Source of the DNA: Acidobacteriota bacterium
GTDB taxonomy: Bacteria > Acidobacteriota > Terriglobia > Terriglobales > Acidobacteriaceae
Length of the DNA: 23,519 nucleotides
NCBI GenBank assembly: GCA_021778315.1
Contig: JAJYCQ010000028.1
Location: 1-23,519 of the forward strand
Direction: 5' to 3'
The notes under the pieces were generated by a model. The model did no database searches. It saw only the letters and a program-made list of their open reading frames with translations, and was not told the origin of the DNA. Below are positions 1 through 8,351 of this stretch, in pieces (within the stretch, counting starts at the first letter, position 1; each line of letters opens with the position of its first letter). The translations under genes and the position numbers were made by a program.

Positions 1-673
1 CTTTGAGGGCGCCGATGGCCCCGGCGATGCAGGAGTAGATGTCGGAGCCGGTGCCGGCGATGACGCGGGCGGTGAAGGTGGAGGCGTTGAATTCGTGCTC
101 GGCGTAGAGGATGAGCGAGACCTGCATGGCGTGGACCCACTCGGCTGAGGCGGGACGGCCGTGGAGGAGATGGAGGAAGTGGGCGGCGATGGAGGTGTCG
201 CTGGTCTCGACGTCGATGCGGTGGTTGTGGTGGGCGAAGTGGTGCCAGTAGAGGAGGATGGAGCCGAGCGAGGCCATGAGGCGGTCGGCGACGTAGAGTG
301 CGGTGTCGGCGGTGTGGGGCTGGGGCTCGGGCTCGATGGTGGCGAGGACGGAGACTCCGACGCGGAGGACGTCCATGGGGTGCGCGGTGGAGGGGATTTG
401 TTCGAGGGCGATCTTGACTTGCTGCGGGAGGCCTCGCAGGCCGCTGAGGTGCTGCTTGTAGTGGGTGAGCTCGTGGGCGGTGGGGAGCTTGCCGTAGAGG
501 AGGAGGTAGGCGACCTCTTCGAACTCGCAGTGGGCGGCGAGGTCGAGGATGTCGTAGCCACGGTAGTGAAGGTCGTTGCCGTTGCGGCCGACGGTGCAGA
601 GGGCGGTGTTACCGGCGGGGACGCCGGAGAGGGCTACGGATTTTTTCGGCTTGAAGGCGATGGGTTCGGTCAT
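1..673 (-). CDS. prpC: 2-methylcitrate synthase (citrate synthase family), C-terminus beyond the window
   Basis: Condenses propionyl-CoA with oxaloacetate to 2-methylcitrate, the entry step of the cytoplasmic methylcitrate cycle for propionate. About 224 residues are visible and the rest lies left of base 1. The protein begins MTEPIAFKPKKSVALSGVPA, then has the citrate-synthase blocks LHYRGYDILDLA (about residues 35-46), EEVAYLLLYGKLPT and, near the cut, LYAEHEFNASTFTARV. The last block normally carries the first active-site histidine; the later His and Asp are outside the window. The start at 673 follows AAGGAA with a good spacing. It lies 163 bp downstream of prpB on the same strand, which supports the 2-methylcitrate assignment over ordinary citrate synthase. 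Codons end mainly in C, so the plus strand here is G-rich. The 2-methylcitrate specificity is inferred from this context and from resemblance. Confidence 0.9.
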   Translation of the reverse strand, partial: MTEPIAFKPKKSVALSGVPAGNTALCTVGRNGNDLHYRGYDILDLAAHCEFEEVAYLLLYGKLPTAHELTHYKQHLSGLRGLPQQVKIALEQIPSTAHPMDVLRVGVSVLATIEPEPQPHTADTALYVADRLMASLGSILLYWHHFAHHNHRIDVETSDTSIAAHFLHLLHGRPASAEWVHAMQVSLILYAEHEFNASTFTARVIAGTGSDIYSCIAGAIGALK

Positions 674-769
674 GTGCGTTCCTTGGGGGAGAGGCCCGGG
701 ATTCATTGTAGTCAGCGGGTGGTGATGGGTGAGCCAAGAGCTGAGGCAAGAGCGACGGCAAAAGAAGAA

Positions 770-799
770 GCAGATCCTTGCGGGATGACAGACAGAAAG
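770..799 (+). repeat. Short dispersed repeat, copy 1 (prpB-prpC spacer)
   Basis: A block of about 30 bp containing GCAGATCC, then CGGGATGACA, then GAAAG. A second copy lies at 22182-22212 on the opposite strand and differs at a few positions only. It sits in the 163-bp gap between prpB and prpC, in a purine-rich stretch. It has no coding potential of its own and is probably an intergenic dispersed repeat of this genome. Confidence 0.6.
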
Positions 800-836
800 G
801 CGAAGACCACAGCAAGAGCCAAGATCGGTGGGTTGG

Positions 837-1733
837 TTACTTTTTTTCTTTGGCGAAGAGATGGTCCAGCTTTTGTTCGTAGGCGTGGTAGTCGAGGTAG
901 TCGTAGAGGTCGGAGCGGGTTTGCATGGTGTCGATGACGTTCTTCTGGGTGCCGTCGGTGCGGATGTGCTGGTAGACGTTGAGGGCGGCGGCGTTCATGG
1001 CGCGGAAGGCGGAGAGGGGATAGAGCGCGATCGAGACGTTGGCGCTGCGAAGTTCGGCGAGGGTGAAGAGGGGCGTGGAGCCGAACTCGGTGATGTTGGC
1101 GAGGATGGGCACGAGGGTTCGGCCGGCGAAGGCGCGGTACTGGGTGAGCTCGGTGACGGCCTCGGGGAAGACCATGTCGGCTCCGGCTTCGACGCAGGCG
1201 GCGGCGCGGTCTAGAGCGGCGTTGAGGCCTTCACTGGCCAGGGCGTCGGTGCGCGCCATGATGACGAAGCTGGAGTCAACTCGGGCGTCGACGGCGGCTT
1301 TGATTCGGTCGACCATCTCGTCGGTGGAGACGATTTGCTTGTTGGGGCGATGGCCGCAGCGCTTGGCCTGGACCTGGTCTTCGATGTGGCAGCCAGCGGC
1401 TCCGGCCTTGATGAGGGAGCGGACGGAGCGGGCGAGGTTGAAGGCTCCACCGAAGCCGGTGTCGATATCGACGAGCAGGGGGAGAGGGCAGACGTCTGTG
1501 ATGCGGCGAGTGTCGGTGAGGACGTCGTCGAGGGTAGAGATGCCGAGGTCGGGCATGCCAAGCGAGCCCGCCGCGACTCCTCCACCGGAGAGGTAGAGGG
1601 CACGGTAGCCGACTCGTTCGGCCATGAGCGCGTGGTAGGCGTTGATGGCACCGATGATTTGGAGGGGGGTCTCGTCGGAAATGGCGGAGCGCAGCCGCTC
1701 ACCGGGGGTGGTGCGTGGATCGGAAGTGTTCAT
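837..1733 (-). CDS. prpB: Methylisocitrate lyase
   Basis: Cleaves 2-methylisocitrate to pyruvate and succinate, the last step of the methylcitrate cycle. It is a 298-aa PEP mutase/isocitrate lyase superfamily barrel; E. coli PrpB has 296 residues. Visible signatures are [21 protein letters not shown] (about 30-50), [11 protein letters not shown] (87-97, metal-binding Asp pair), [21 protein letters not shown] with the catalytic Cys in KRCGH (124-128), and [10 protein letters not shown]. The frame is open to a TTG at 1760, but GAGGAA about 9 nt before the ATG at 1733 makes 1733 the better start. It lies directly upstream of prpC on the same strand, so the two probably form one transcription unit. 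A 14-bp palindrome lies upstream at 1788-1801. Confidence 0.95.
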   Translation of the reverse strand: MNTSDPRTTPGERLRSAISDETPLQIIGAINAYHALMAERVGYRALYLSGGGVAAGSLGMPDLGISTLDDVLTDTRRITDVCPLPLLVDIDTGFGGAFNLARSVRSLIKAGAAGCHIEDQVQAKRCGHRPNKQIVSTDEMVDRIKAAVDARVDSSFVIMARTDALASEGLNAALDRAAACVEAGADMVFPEAVTELTQYRAFAGRTLVPILANITEFGSTPLFTLAELRSANVSIALYPLSAFRAMNAAALNVYQHIRTDGTQKNVIDTMQTRSDLYDYLDYHAYEQKLDHLFAKEKK

Positions 1734-1787
1734 GCGAACGGGTTCCTCGCGAAAGGGCAATCTTAACAGCTTCGGTAGACGATTGAG

Positions 1788-1801
1788 GTGATGTTCATCA
1801 C
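1788..1801. promoter_or_regulatory. Palindrome upstream of prpB, possible operator
   Basis: GTGATG-TT-CATCAC is a palindrome with perfect 6-bp arms, centred about 60 bp upstream of the prpB start in the 98-bp gap to the upstream gene. Its position fits a transcription factor site, but no regulator gene is visible nearby and no clear promoter boxes were found. A palindrome this short can arise by chance. Confidence 0.25.
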
Positions 1802-1831
1802 GATGGGTTCCGTGGCACGGTGGTGCTCAGG

Positions 1832-3355
1832 TCATTGCGAGGGCGTGTTGCAGACGCAGCTGCGGAAGCCGGCAGCGTGGTCGCTCGTGAGGGCGCACGC
1901 GTATGCGGGCCAGACGATTCGCATGGCGGCGGCCTTGATGCTGGCGCTGATGCCGGGAGCTCCGACGTAGAAAAAGGTCTCGTAGGCCCGGCTGAGCTCG
2001 GAGCTGCCGTACTTGTCGGCGAGGAAGCTGGTGGTGAGTTTGGCGAGCGAGGCGCCAGAGAAGTCGGGGAGGTGATAGGTGGTGGAGTAACGGTACTCCT
2101 CGGACCATTTGGCGTTGTCGCCGGTCTGATTATTGGCGCTGTAGACGGCGTAGTCCTTGAGGATGGCCGTGGAGGGGTCGACGTCGGCGAGGGTGAAGGA
2201 GGGGTTGTTGCCGTTGACCGGGGTGATGGAGGGAACGAGCTTGCCGGGGATCGTTCCGGTGGGGGTTCTGAAGGCGCGGAACTCGTCCATGTGGGTGTGG
2301 CCGAAGAGGGCGAGGCGGATGACGTCCGGAAAGCTGGCGAGCGTGGTGGCGAGGGCTTCGGAGCTGAGGAACATCACGGGGGACTGGCCTCCGCAGATAT
2401 TGCGGGCCTTGGCGAAGGTGGAGTAGGAGTCGATGCCGGGAGGGATGTGGGCCATGATCCAGACGCGCTGATGAGCGGCGCGCGCGGCAGTGAGCTGGGA
2501 GCGCAGCCAGGTAATCTGTGCTGCGGCAGGGTCGGCGGAGGGAGTGCCGTTGCAGCCGGAGTAGCGCTTGGATTGGAAGATGTCCTGGAGGACGATGAGC
2601 CGGGTGTGGGCGAGCGGCGCTGGCAGGGCGACGTTGTAGTCGCCCAGGCTGGGGAACTGGCGGAGGAGGATGGAGCCATTCGCGGGGGGCAGGGCGTCGG
2701 CGGCGAAAGCGGCGGCGTTGGCACGGAGGAACGCGCTGTCGGGGTCTTCGCTGTAGTCGTTGCAGCCGGAGTCGTTGTTGCCGAGCGCGAAGTAGATGGG
2801 GGAGCGAGGGAAGGTCTGGTGGAGGCGCAGAGCGATGTAGGCGACGGTTTTGGAGGCTAAGTCGGAGATGTCGGCGGGCGTGGCGCTGGGCAGGAGGGTG
2901 CGGATACGGCAGTCGAAGAGGTGCGCCATGAGGTCGCCGGAGACGGTGACGAAGAGCGGGTTCGGCTGTTGCTGCTGGGCGGCGTGGAGGCTGGATTCGA
3001 CCAGCGCGGGCGAGGTGTCGGTGCCGTGGGCGTTGCAGGTGCTTTGGAGGTGGGCGAAGTCGTCGGCCTGGGTGGGCGAGGGCGGCGCGTTGAGGATGGC
3101 GGCCCAGGCTGTGGCGGGAGCGGCGCGGAGTTGCGAGAGCTTGGCCGGGTCGTGGAAGGGGTCGAGGTGGATGTCGGAGAGCAGCAGGACGGGGACAGTC
3201 TGCGCGTGGGCCGCGGCCAGAAGGGTGGCGAGGAGAGGGAGGAGTCGAAGAATCTTCAGGAAAGCACCTCGGGTTGCGCGTTGTTCTAAGTTTATCGCTG
3301 CAGCAGATACGTGCGGACGTTTGCTGGTTCTGACCGCTCCCACCTTAGCCGCCAT
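1832..3355 (-). CDS. Secreted calcineurin-like metallophosphoesterase (acid sphingomyelinase-like)
   Basis: Predicted exported phosphodiester or phosphomonoester hydrolase with a two-metal centre. The metallophosphoesterase motifs appear in order: LLLSDIHLDPF, VSGDLM, ALGNNDSG (the usual GNH has N for H, as in sphingomyelinase-like and polyphosphatase-like branches), WIMAHIPPG and FGHTHMDEF. Several cysteines (CNAHG, FDCRIR, GCNDY, GCNGT, ICGGQ, CALTSD, CVCNT) suggest disulfides, consistent with export. The signal peptide KILRLLPLLATLLAAAHAQ begins about 33 residues into this frame, so the true start is unsettled. The ATG at 3355 gives an unusually long n-region, while a CTG at 3259 preceded by GAGGTG would start right at the signal peptide. 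The gene is divergent from the reductase at 3413. The substrate cannot be told from sequence. Confidence 0.8.
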   Translation of the reverse strand: MAAKVGAVRTSKRPHVSAAAINLEQRATRGAFLKILRLLPLLATLLAAAHAQTVPVLLLSDIHLDPFHDPAKLSQLRAAPATAWAAILNAPPSPTQADDFAHLQSTCNAHGTDTSPALVESSLHAAQQQQPNPLFVTVSGDLMAHLFDCRIRTLLPSATPADISDLASKTVAYIALRLHQTFPRSPIYFALGNNDSGCNDYSEDPDSAFLRANAAAFAADALPPANGSILLRQFPSLGDYNVALPAPLAHTRLIVLQDIFQSKRYSGCNGTPSADPAAAQITWLRSQLTAARAAHQRVWIMAHIPPGIDSYSTFAKARNICGGQSPVMFLSSEALATTLASFPDVIRLALFGHTHMDEFRAFRTPTGTIPGKLVPSITPVNGNNPSFTLADVDPSTAILKDYAVYSANNQTGDNAKWSEEYRYSTTYHLPDFSGASLAKLTTSFLADKYGSSELSRAYETFFYVGAPGISASIKAAAMRIVWPAYACALTSDHAAGFRSCVCNTPSQ

Positions 3356-3412
3356 CGAGCTGCGGCGAAGATGGGGCCCCAAATGGTTGCGGTGTGCGGT
3401 CTAATGGGGAGC

Positions 3413-4441
3413 ATGAAACGTGTGGCGTTTGCGGAGTTGCAGGAGCGGATTGAGCGGGTGCTGGTGGGGTTGGGTGTGGCTCCGGAGCGCGCGGCGCTGG
3501 GTGCGAGGCTGACGGCGGAGACGGATCGTGATGGCGTGCGGACGCATGGCGTGGCTCGGGTGCCGAGGTTTGCGCAGTGGGTGCGCAATGGCGTGATCCA
3601 TCCTCTCGCGGAGCCGGAACTTGTGACGCGATTTGGCGCGATTGAGCGCTGGACCGGGAGGCGAGGGCCGGGAAATCTGGCGGCCTATGCGGCGATGCAG
3701 CGGGCGATGGAGCTCGCGAAGGAGCATGGGCTGGGCTGCGTGGCGCTGGCGGATACGTCGCACTGGATGCGCGCGGGGACGTATGGATGGCAGGCGGCGG
3801 AGGCGGGATTCGCTGCGCTGTGCTGGACGAATACGATGCCGAATCTTCCTCCGTGGGGAGCGAAGTCAGCCGCGCTGGGGAACAATCCCCTGGTGGTCGC
3901 GATACCGAATGAGACGCGCCCGATTGTGCTGGATATGGCGATGAGCCAGTTTTCGTATGGGACACTGGCGTCGTATCGCGCGCGCGGCGTGGAGCTGCCG
4001 GTGCCGGGTGGCTACGATGAGGCGGGCTTGCTGACGACCGATGCTGCGGCGATTGAACGCACGCAGAGAGCTCTGCCGATTGGCTTTTGGAAGGGGTCGG
4101 GGCTGTCGTTTGTGCTGGATGTGCTGGCGGCGATGCTGTCGGGTGGGATTGCGACGCATCAGCTTCCGGCGGACCCGGCGAAGGAGATTGGGATCTCGCA
4201 GGTGTTTCTGGCGATTGCTCCCGCGTCGCTCAGTGCGATGGAGGAGATGAATCGCCTGGTGGATGGGGCGATCGCGGGGCTGCATGCGGCGACGCCGATT
4301 GAGGCGGGGAAGCCGGCGAGGTATCCGGGGGAGGGGACGCTGCACACGCGGGAGGAGAGTCTGCGGCTGGGCGTTGCCGTGGAGGACGCTGCCTGGGACG
4401 CCTTCCTAAAGCTAGAGTCCTACGCGGACGGCGAGAGTTAG
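3413..4441 (+). CDS. dlgD: 2,3-diketo-L-gulonate reductase family (YiaK/DlgD, Ldh_2)
   Basis: NAD(P)H-dependent 2-hydroxyacid dehydrogenase of the malate/L-lactate dehydrogenase-2 fold. The 342 residues match E. coli YiaK (332 aa) in order: RTHGVARVPRF with the catalytic His near residue 45, DTSHWMRAGTYGWQAAEAG, CWTNTMPNLPPWGAKSAALG, NNPLVVAIP, DMAMSQFSYG and LPIGFWKGSGLSFVLDVLA. In YiaK this reduces 2,3-diketo-L-gulonate in L-ascorbate/L-xylulose catabolism. No other yia-type or sugar acid gene is adjacent, so the physiological substrate may differ. The start is ATG 3413, with ATG 3404 in frame as an alternative; neither has a textbook ribosome binding site. Codons end mainly in G, although this gene lies on the opposite strand from its neighbours. 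Confidence 0.88.
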   Translation: MKRVAFAELQERIERVLVGLGVAPERAALGARLTAETDRDGVRTHGVARVPRFAQWVRNGVIHPLAEPELVTRFGAIERWTGRRGPGNLAAYAAMQRAMELAKEHGLGCVALADTSHWMRAGTYGWQAAEAGFAALCWTNTMPNLPPWGAKSAALGNNPLVVAIPNETRPIVLDMAMSQFSYGTLASYRARGVELPVPGGYDEAGLLTTDAAAIERTQRALPIGFWKGSGLSFVLDVLAAMLSGGIATHQLPADPAKEIGISQVFLAIAPASLSAMEEMNRLVDGAIAGLHAATPIEAGKPARYPGEGTLHTREESLRLGVAVEDAAWDAFLKLESYADGES

Positions 4442-4464
4442 AGTGTCTGGGTGCTTAAAGAAAG

Positions 4465-4490
4465 AACGGCGCAGAGGGGTCTGCGCCGTT
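4465..4490 (-). terminator. Rho-independent terminator of the minus-strand pair
   Basis: A perfect 10-bp stem, AACGGCGCAG / CTGCGCCGTT, with a 6-nt loop. Read on the minus strand it is followed by TTCTTTCTTT, which gives a U-rich tail. It lies 21 bp past the stop of the 309-aa protein and between convergent genes, so it may also stop transcription of the reductase gene. Confidence 0.85.
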
Positions 4491-4510
4491 CGGGATCAGG
4501 TGGATGCGGG

Positions 4511-5440
4511 CTACATGTTGGTGTGGCCGCCTCGCATCTCTTCGTTGAAGGTGGGCTTGATGAAGGCGAGGGCCTCGGCTACCTCGACGCGGTAGGCCTC
4601 TTCCTGGTTGCGGAGGGTGTCGGTGGGGGTGGCCCAGGAGCCTGTGTCGTCGAGGAGGATGAGGCCTTCGGCGGCGAGGGCGGCGGCGGTGGACTTGAGA
4701 CCGGCGACGGTCGAGTTGAGGTACTGGGCATCGCGCGGGTCGGTGAGCCAGACCGGCGCTCCACCTCCGAGGATGTGCGAGAGCCAGAAGACTTTGGCGG
4801 CGAGGTAGGCGCGGCGTTGCTCTTCGGTGGTGTCGTTGAAGATGAAGACCTGCTGCTTCATGGAGTAGTAGCGGGTGGTGACGGGGACGGGCTGGCGGTT
4901 GCCGGACTTGACGAGCTCGAGCTGACCCTGGTCGAGGGTTTTGCGGACGGCGTTGTAGATGAAGCCTTCGGCGAAGGGCTGCTCGAGGGCGACGACGACG
5001 GTGGCGAAGGTCCGCGTGAGCGAAGCCGAGATCATGGCGTGCAGCTCGCTGGAGAAACCGTCCTCGAGGCGGACGTCGCCATGAACGATGAAGGTGTCGG
5101 CGCCAGAGGTCGAGCCGTGGAAGGGCCAGGCGAATTTGCCGAAGCTGAGGGGCAGGCCGTGCAGGGTGAGGTGGACGTCGGGGCGCGGGTTGCGGAGGCG
5201 CTGCGAGGTCTCGCGGAAGAAGACGGCGAGCTCGGCGGCGAACTTGGGATCGGCGGCGTCGAAGGCCTGGCTGAGTTCGAGGACGAGGTGCTTGGAGGGG
5301 TCGGCAGCGAGCGCGATCTGGGCGCGCGAGGTGGGCTGGCCGGCGAAGTCGGCGCCGGGTTCAATGGCCGTGAGGGTCAGGCCGGCGTTGTGGGCGGCGG
5401 CTTCGAGCGCGGGGGACGGTGCTTGGATGGCTGAGCTCAT
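4511..5440 (-). CDS. Conserved-looking protein of unknown function (309 aa)
   Basis: I do not recognise this family. The start at 5440 (MSSAIQAPSPALEAAAHNAG) follows AGGAA with a short spacer. The frame stays open further upstream, but that part overlaps the peptidase gene and reads as low-complexity Ser/Pro/Thr. There is no signal peptide or membrane helix, so it is probably cytoplasmic. It mixes alpha and beta segments, with notable stretches LVLELSQAFDAADPKFAAEL, VTTRYYSMKQQVFIFND and VFWLSHILGGGAPVWLTDPR. No catalytic motif is obvious. It begins 70 bp after the S9 peptidase stop on the same strand and is followed by a strong terminator, so it is probably the second gene of that unit. Strong C-ending codon bias supports a real gene. 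Confidence 0.75.
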   Translation of the reverse strand: MSSAIQAPSPALEAAAHNAGLTLTAIEPGADFAGQPTSRAQIALAADPSKHLVLELSQAFDAADPKFAAELAVFFRETSQRLRNPRPDVHLTLHGLPLSFGKFAWPFHGSTSGADTFIVHGDVRLEDGFSSELHAMISASLTRTFATVVVALEQPFAEGFIYNAVRKTLDQGQLELVKSGNRQPVPVTTRYYSMKQQVFIFNDTTEEQRRAYLAAKVFWLSHILGGGAPVWLTDPRDAQYLNSTVAGLKSTAAALAAEGLILLDDTGSWATPTDTLRNQEEAYRVEVAEALAFIKPTFNEEMRGGHTNM

Positions 5441-5510
5441 GGGGTTCCTAAGGCGCGAGACGCGCACAAGCCATTTTAGCGGTTCTGCAGGGCGGCGTCC
5501 TGCGTGGAGG

Positions 5511-7658
5511 TCAGGGTTTGAGGGTTCGCTCGAAGAAGGTGGCGGCGGCCTGGTAGGCGGCCAGCCAGTCGCGGTGGAGGAGGAATTCGTGGACCTCGTC
5601 GGGGAAGATGAGCTCTTCGACGGGGACGTTGCGGGAGCGGAGGGCGTCGGCGAGCATGGGGGTCTGAGCGTAGGCGACGCTGGGGTCGTTGTCGCCGTGG
5701 ATGAGGAGGACGGGCGAGCGCCAGTGGTCAATGGAGGCGATGGGGGAGCTGGCGCGGGCGGCTAAGCCGATGGTATCGCGCTCGGCGAAGTTGCCCTGCT
5801 TCCAGTCGGAGGCGTTGTCTTCGAGGTTCCAGTCGTGGACGCCGTGGAAGTCGACTCCGGCGGCAAAGAGGTCGGAGTTGCGGGCGAGGGCGAGGGCGGT
5901 GAGGTAGCCTCCGTAGCTGCCCCCCCAGATGCCGACGCGCTGAGGGTCGACGGAGGGGAGGGAGCGGATGTATTTGGCGGCGGCGAGGACGTCGTTGTAC
6001 TCGGTGGCACCGGTAGCTCCGGCGTGTTCGCACTCGCGGAAGTCGAGGCCGTAGCCGATGCCGCAGCGGTAGTTGACGGAGAGGACGATGAAGCCCTGAG
6101 CGACGAGGTACTGGTTCATCGCATAGGCATTGGAGTAGTAGCCCATCGTGGGATAGTCGAGCAGCATTTGGCGATTGGGCCCGCCGTGGAAGAAGAGGAT
6201 GGCGGGGCGTTTGGTATTGGCCGGGGCGGGGGTGCTGGGGAGAAAGAGCTGGCCGTGCAGATGCAGCCCGTCGGAGGTGTCGAAGAGCACCTGCTGGGGG
6301 GTGACGAAGGCGGCGGCGGGATAGTCGTCTGGAATGGCGCCGGGATGGAGCGGGGTAATGGTGCCGTCCTTTGCGATGATCGCCGGATGCAGCGGTGTGT
6401 GCGCGTCGGAGACGAGCGCGGCGATGGTTCCGTCGGGAGCGACCTGGGGCTGGGTTTCGATTCCCGCGCCGTGGGTGAGCTCGATGGGCGAGGCGTCAGA
6501 GTGGGATAGGTCTAGCTGCCAGAGGTGGCGGCGATCCTGGTCGAGGTGGTGGGGGTCTGAGGCGTCGGTGGGTGTTTGGTTGGAGCTGTAGATGAGGGTG
6601 TGGTGGTCGCTGCTGAAGGCGACTCCTTCGGTCTCGAAGGGGCCGGGTGTGAGCCATGCGGTCTCGGGAGCTCCTTCGGCGGGGATCTCATAGAGGTGAA
6701 CCCAGCCGTCGGCCTCGCTATAGAAATCGATGGCGTTGTCGGCAGAGAAGAAGAGGTGAGGTGAGGCGTCGGCGAGATGGGGAAGGACGCTGCCTGGCTT
6801 GTTGGGCTGGGGAGAGAAGATGGTGCTGGTGGCTCCAGTGGCGACGTCGGAGAGCTGGATGGACCAGGGGTTGGGAGAGGTTCGCTGGGCGGCGAACTCG
6901 CGGATCTGGCTGAAAGGGGAGCGAATCCACGCGAGGAGCCGGCCGTCGGGCGAGAAGGAGGGGGCGGAGTCGTCTCCGGTGGAGGGATCGAGGAAGCGGA
7001 GCTTGTGGGAGCGGAGGTCGTAGAGGGCGACGAAGCTGTGCGAGGGCTCGTTGTCTTCGCGACGATGGCTGATGAACGCGAGCTGCGCGCCGTCGGGCGA
7101 GAGGGTGAGGGAGCTCGCGCTGCCGCGGTCGAAGACGAGCTGACGCGGAGGCGTGGAGGAGGCTATGTCGGCGATCCAGATTTGACCGGCGCGGATGAAG
7201 TAGAGGCTGCGTCCGTCGCGGGCGAAGAGCGGAGCGCGGCCTTCGCCGAGGTCGATGGGAGGAGCTCCGAGGGCGAGCGGTTGGAGGAGGACTTCGACGG
7301 GCGTGGGCCGCTGCAGATGGGCGGGGTTGGCGGGCTTGCCGTCGGCTCCGGACTCGGCTCCGTAGGTGAAGGCGATGGCCGTGGCGTCGGGGGACCAGGC
7401 GAGCTGGGTGATGTCCTGCGCGTCGTCTTCGGTGTTGTGGGTGAGCTCGCGGGCGGGCTGGTGGGGGCCTCCAACCCAGAGGTTGTGACGGCCTTCGGCG
7501 TCTTCAACCCAGGCAAAAAGACTGCCTGCGGGGGCTGCGGTCAGCGCCGTGGAATAGGGTGCGCTTAGGATCTGCTGCAGCGTGAACGGGCGGGCGTCGT
7601 GTGCGTGGACGGCATTTGCAGCAAGAGAAGCGACCAAAAGACTTACAGCGAAACTCAT
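5511..7658 (-). CDS. Exported S9-family peptidase (prolyl oligopeptidase/acylaminoacyl-peptidase type)
   Basis: Serine peptidase of 715 aa that should clip short peptides outside the cytoplasm. The N-terminus MSFAVSLLVASLAANAVHAHDA is a signal peptide. Residues about 30-430 form a WD40/TolB-like propeller with repeated blades such as LAWSPDATAIAFTYG, LTLSPDGAQLAFIS and PSFSPDGRLLAWIR. Residues about 450-715 are the alpha/beta hydrolase domain: oxyanion region FFHGGPNRQ, nucleophile Ser581 in GIWGGSYGGYLT, Asp658 in HGDNDPSV and His690 in DEVHEF. The catalytic triad is complete. The ATG at 7658 has no clear Shine-Dalgarno, but the signal peptide begins right there. The divergent neighbour starts at 7759, leaving about 100 bp for two promoters. 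Dipeptidyl-peptidase versus acylaminoacyl-peptidase specificity cannot be resolved here. Confidence 0.92.
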   Translation of the reverse strand: MSFAVSLLVASLAANAVHAHDARPFTLQQILSAPYSTALTAAPAGSLFAWVEDAEGRHNLWVGGPHQPARELTHNTEDDAQDITQLAWSPDATAIAFTYGAESGADGKPANPAHLQRPTPVEVLLQPLALGAPPIDLGEGRAPLFARDGRSLYFIRAGQIWIADIASSTPPRQLVFDRGSASSLTLSPDGAQLAFISHRREDNEPSHSFVALYDLRSHKLRFLDPSTGDDSAPSFSPDGRLLAWIRSPFSQIREFAAQRTSPNPWSIQLSDVATGATSTIFSPQPNKPGSVLPHLADASPHLFFSADNAIDFYSEADGWVHLYEIPAEGAPETAWLTPGPFETEGVAFSSDHHTLIYSSNQTPTDASDPHHLDQDRRHLWQLDLSHSDASPIELTHGAGIETQPQVAPDGTIAALVSDAHTPLHPAIIAKDGTITPLHPGAIPDDYPAAAFVTPQQVLFDTSDGLHLHGQLFLPSTPAPANTKRPAILFFHGGPNRQMLLDYPTMGYYSNAYAMNQYLVAQGFIVLSVNYRCGIGYGLDFRECEHAGATGATEYNDVLAAAKYIRSLPSVDPQRVGIWGGSYGGYLTALALARNSDLFAAGVDFHGVHDWNLEDNASDWKQGNFAERDTIGLAARASSPIASIDHWRSPVLLIHGDNDPSVAYAQTPMLADALRSRNVPVEELIFPDEVHEFLLHRDWLAAYQAAATFFERTLKP

Positions 7659-7758
7659 GCCGCGAGGATACTCGTGCGGGATGGCCGAAATCGCAAAATC
7701 GCCGAGGGGGCACCTAGATGTGGAAGGGTATACGCATCCTAACCAGGAGAGGAAAACG

Positions 7759-8259
7759 ATGTCGCAGAGTCACATACTTGAGCAGATCGAGCTGATTGCA
7801 AAGCATGAACAGGAGTTTCTGGAGCAACGCACATCGACGGAGCGGATCAGTGACGGGATTGCCGGGTTTATCGGCAGCCTGCCCTTTGTTGCAGTGCATT
7901 TGTTGATCTTCGCGGCGTGGATGGCGTGGAACTCACTTCCTCATTTGCGGCACTTCGATCCGGAGCCGTTCGCGCTGCTGCAGACGCTGGTCGCGATGGA
8001 AGCGATCCTTGCAGCGAGTTTCATCCTGATGCGGCAGGCGAGGATGGGGAGGCGTGCCGATGAACGCGATCACCTGATGCTCCAGATTCTGCTGCTGACG
8101 GAGAAGGAGATTACTGCAGTGCTGGGAATGGACCGGCAGATCGCGTCGGAGATGGGGCTTAATCGCGCGGCCAATAGCCAGGAGGTTCGGGAGTTGAGCA
8201 AAGAGACGTCGATTGACGAAGTGGCGCAGACGATCAAGGAAAATCTGCCGGGCAGTTAG
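7759..8259 (+). CDS. DUF1003 family membrane protein
   Basis: 166-aa inner membrane protein of the DUF1003 family, whose function is unknown. The start is decided by AGGAGAGG lying 6 nt before the ATG at 7759, although the frame is open upstream. The sequence has an N-terminal amphipathic part (MSQSHILEQIELIAKHEQEF), then GFIGSLPFVAVHLLIFAAW (helix 1, about residues 37-55). The typical DUF1003 segment FDPEPFALLQTLVAMEA leads into helix 2, ILAASFILMRQARMGRRADE. A cytoplasmic charged tail includes LLTEKEITAVLGMDRQI. It is flanked by a divergent peptidase gene and a convergent secreted-protein gene, so it is a single-gene unit. Its codon bias is milder than that of its neighbours. Confidence 0.9.
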   Translation: MSQSHILEQIELIAKHEQEFLEQRTSTERISDGIAGFIGSLPFVAVHLLIFAAWMAWNSLPHLRHFDPEPFALLQTLVAMEAILAASFILMRQARMGRRADERDHLMLQILLLTEKEITAVLGMDRQIASEMGLNRAANSQEVRELSKETSIDEVAQTIKENLPGS

Positions 8260-8281
8260 AGGGGCCTGACGCAACGAAGAA

Positions 8282-8300
8282 GGGGCCCATAGCGGGCCCC
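8282..8300. terminator. GC-rich hairpin between convergent genes
   Basis: GGGGCCC-ATAGC-GGGCCCC forms a perfect 7-bp stem with a 5-nt loop, 22 bp after the DUF1003 stop and 50 bp before the stop of the opposing gene. No strong T tract follows on either strand, so it may be a weak bidirectional terminator or only an end-of-transcript hairpin. Confidence 0.55.
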
Positions 8301-8351
8301 CTCTGTCAGGTACATGGGAGTGGATCTGGATTCGCAGGGGTTGGGCGGATG

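Noticed and set aside
161..937. Long plus-strand open frame opposite prpC
   Set aside because: It is antisense to a clear citrate synthase-family gene, is Val/Gly/Glu-rich and low in complexity, and arises from the GC-rich codon pattern of the true gene.
1811..1828. Sigma-54-like promoter (TGGCAC...TGCT)
   Set aside because: The spacing between GG and GC is one base short, and it points away from prpB into the end of the phosphoesterase gene.
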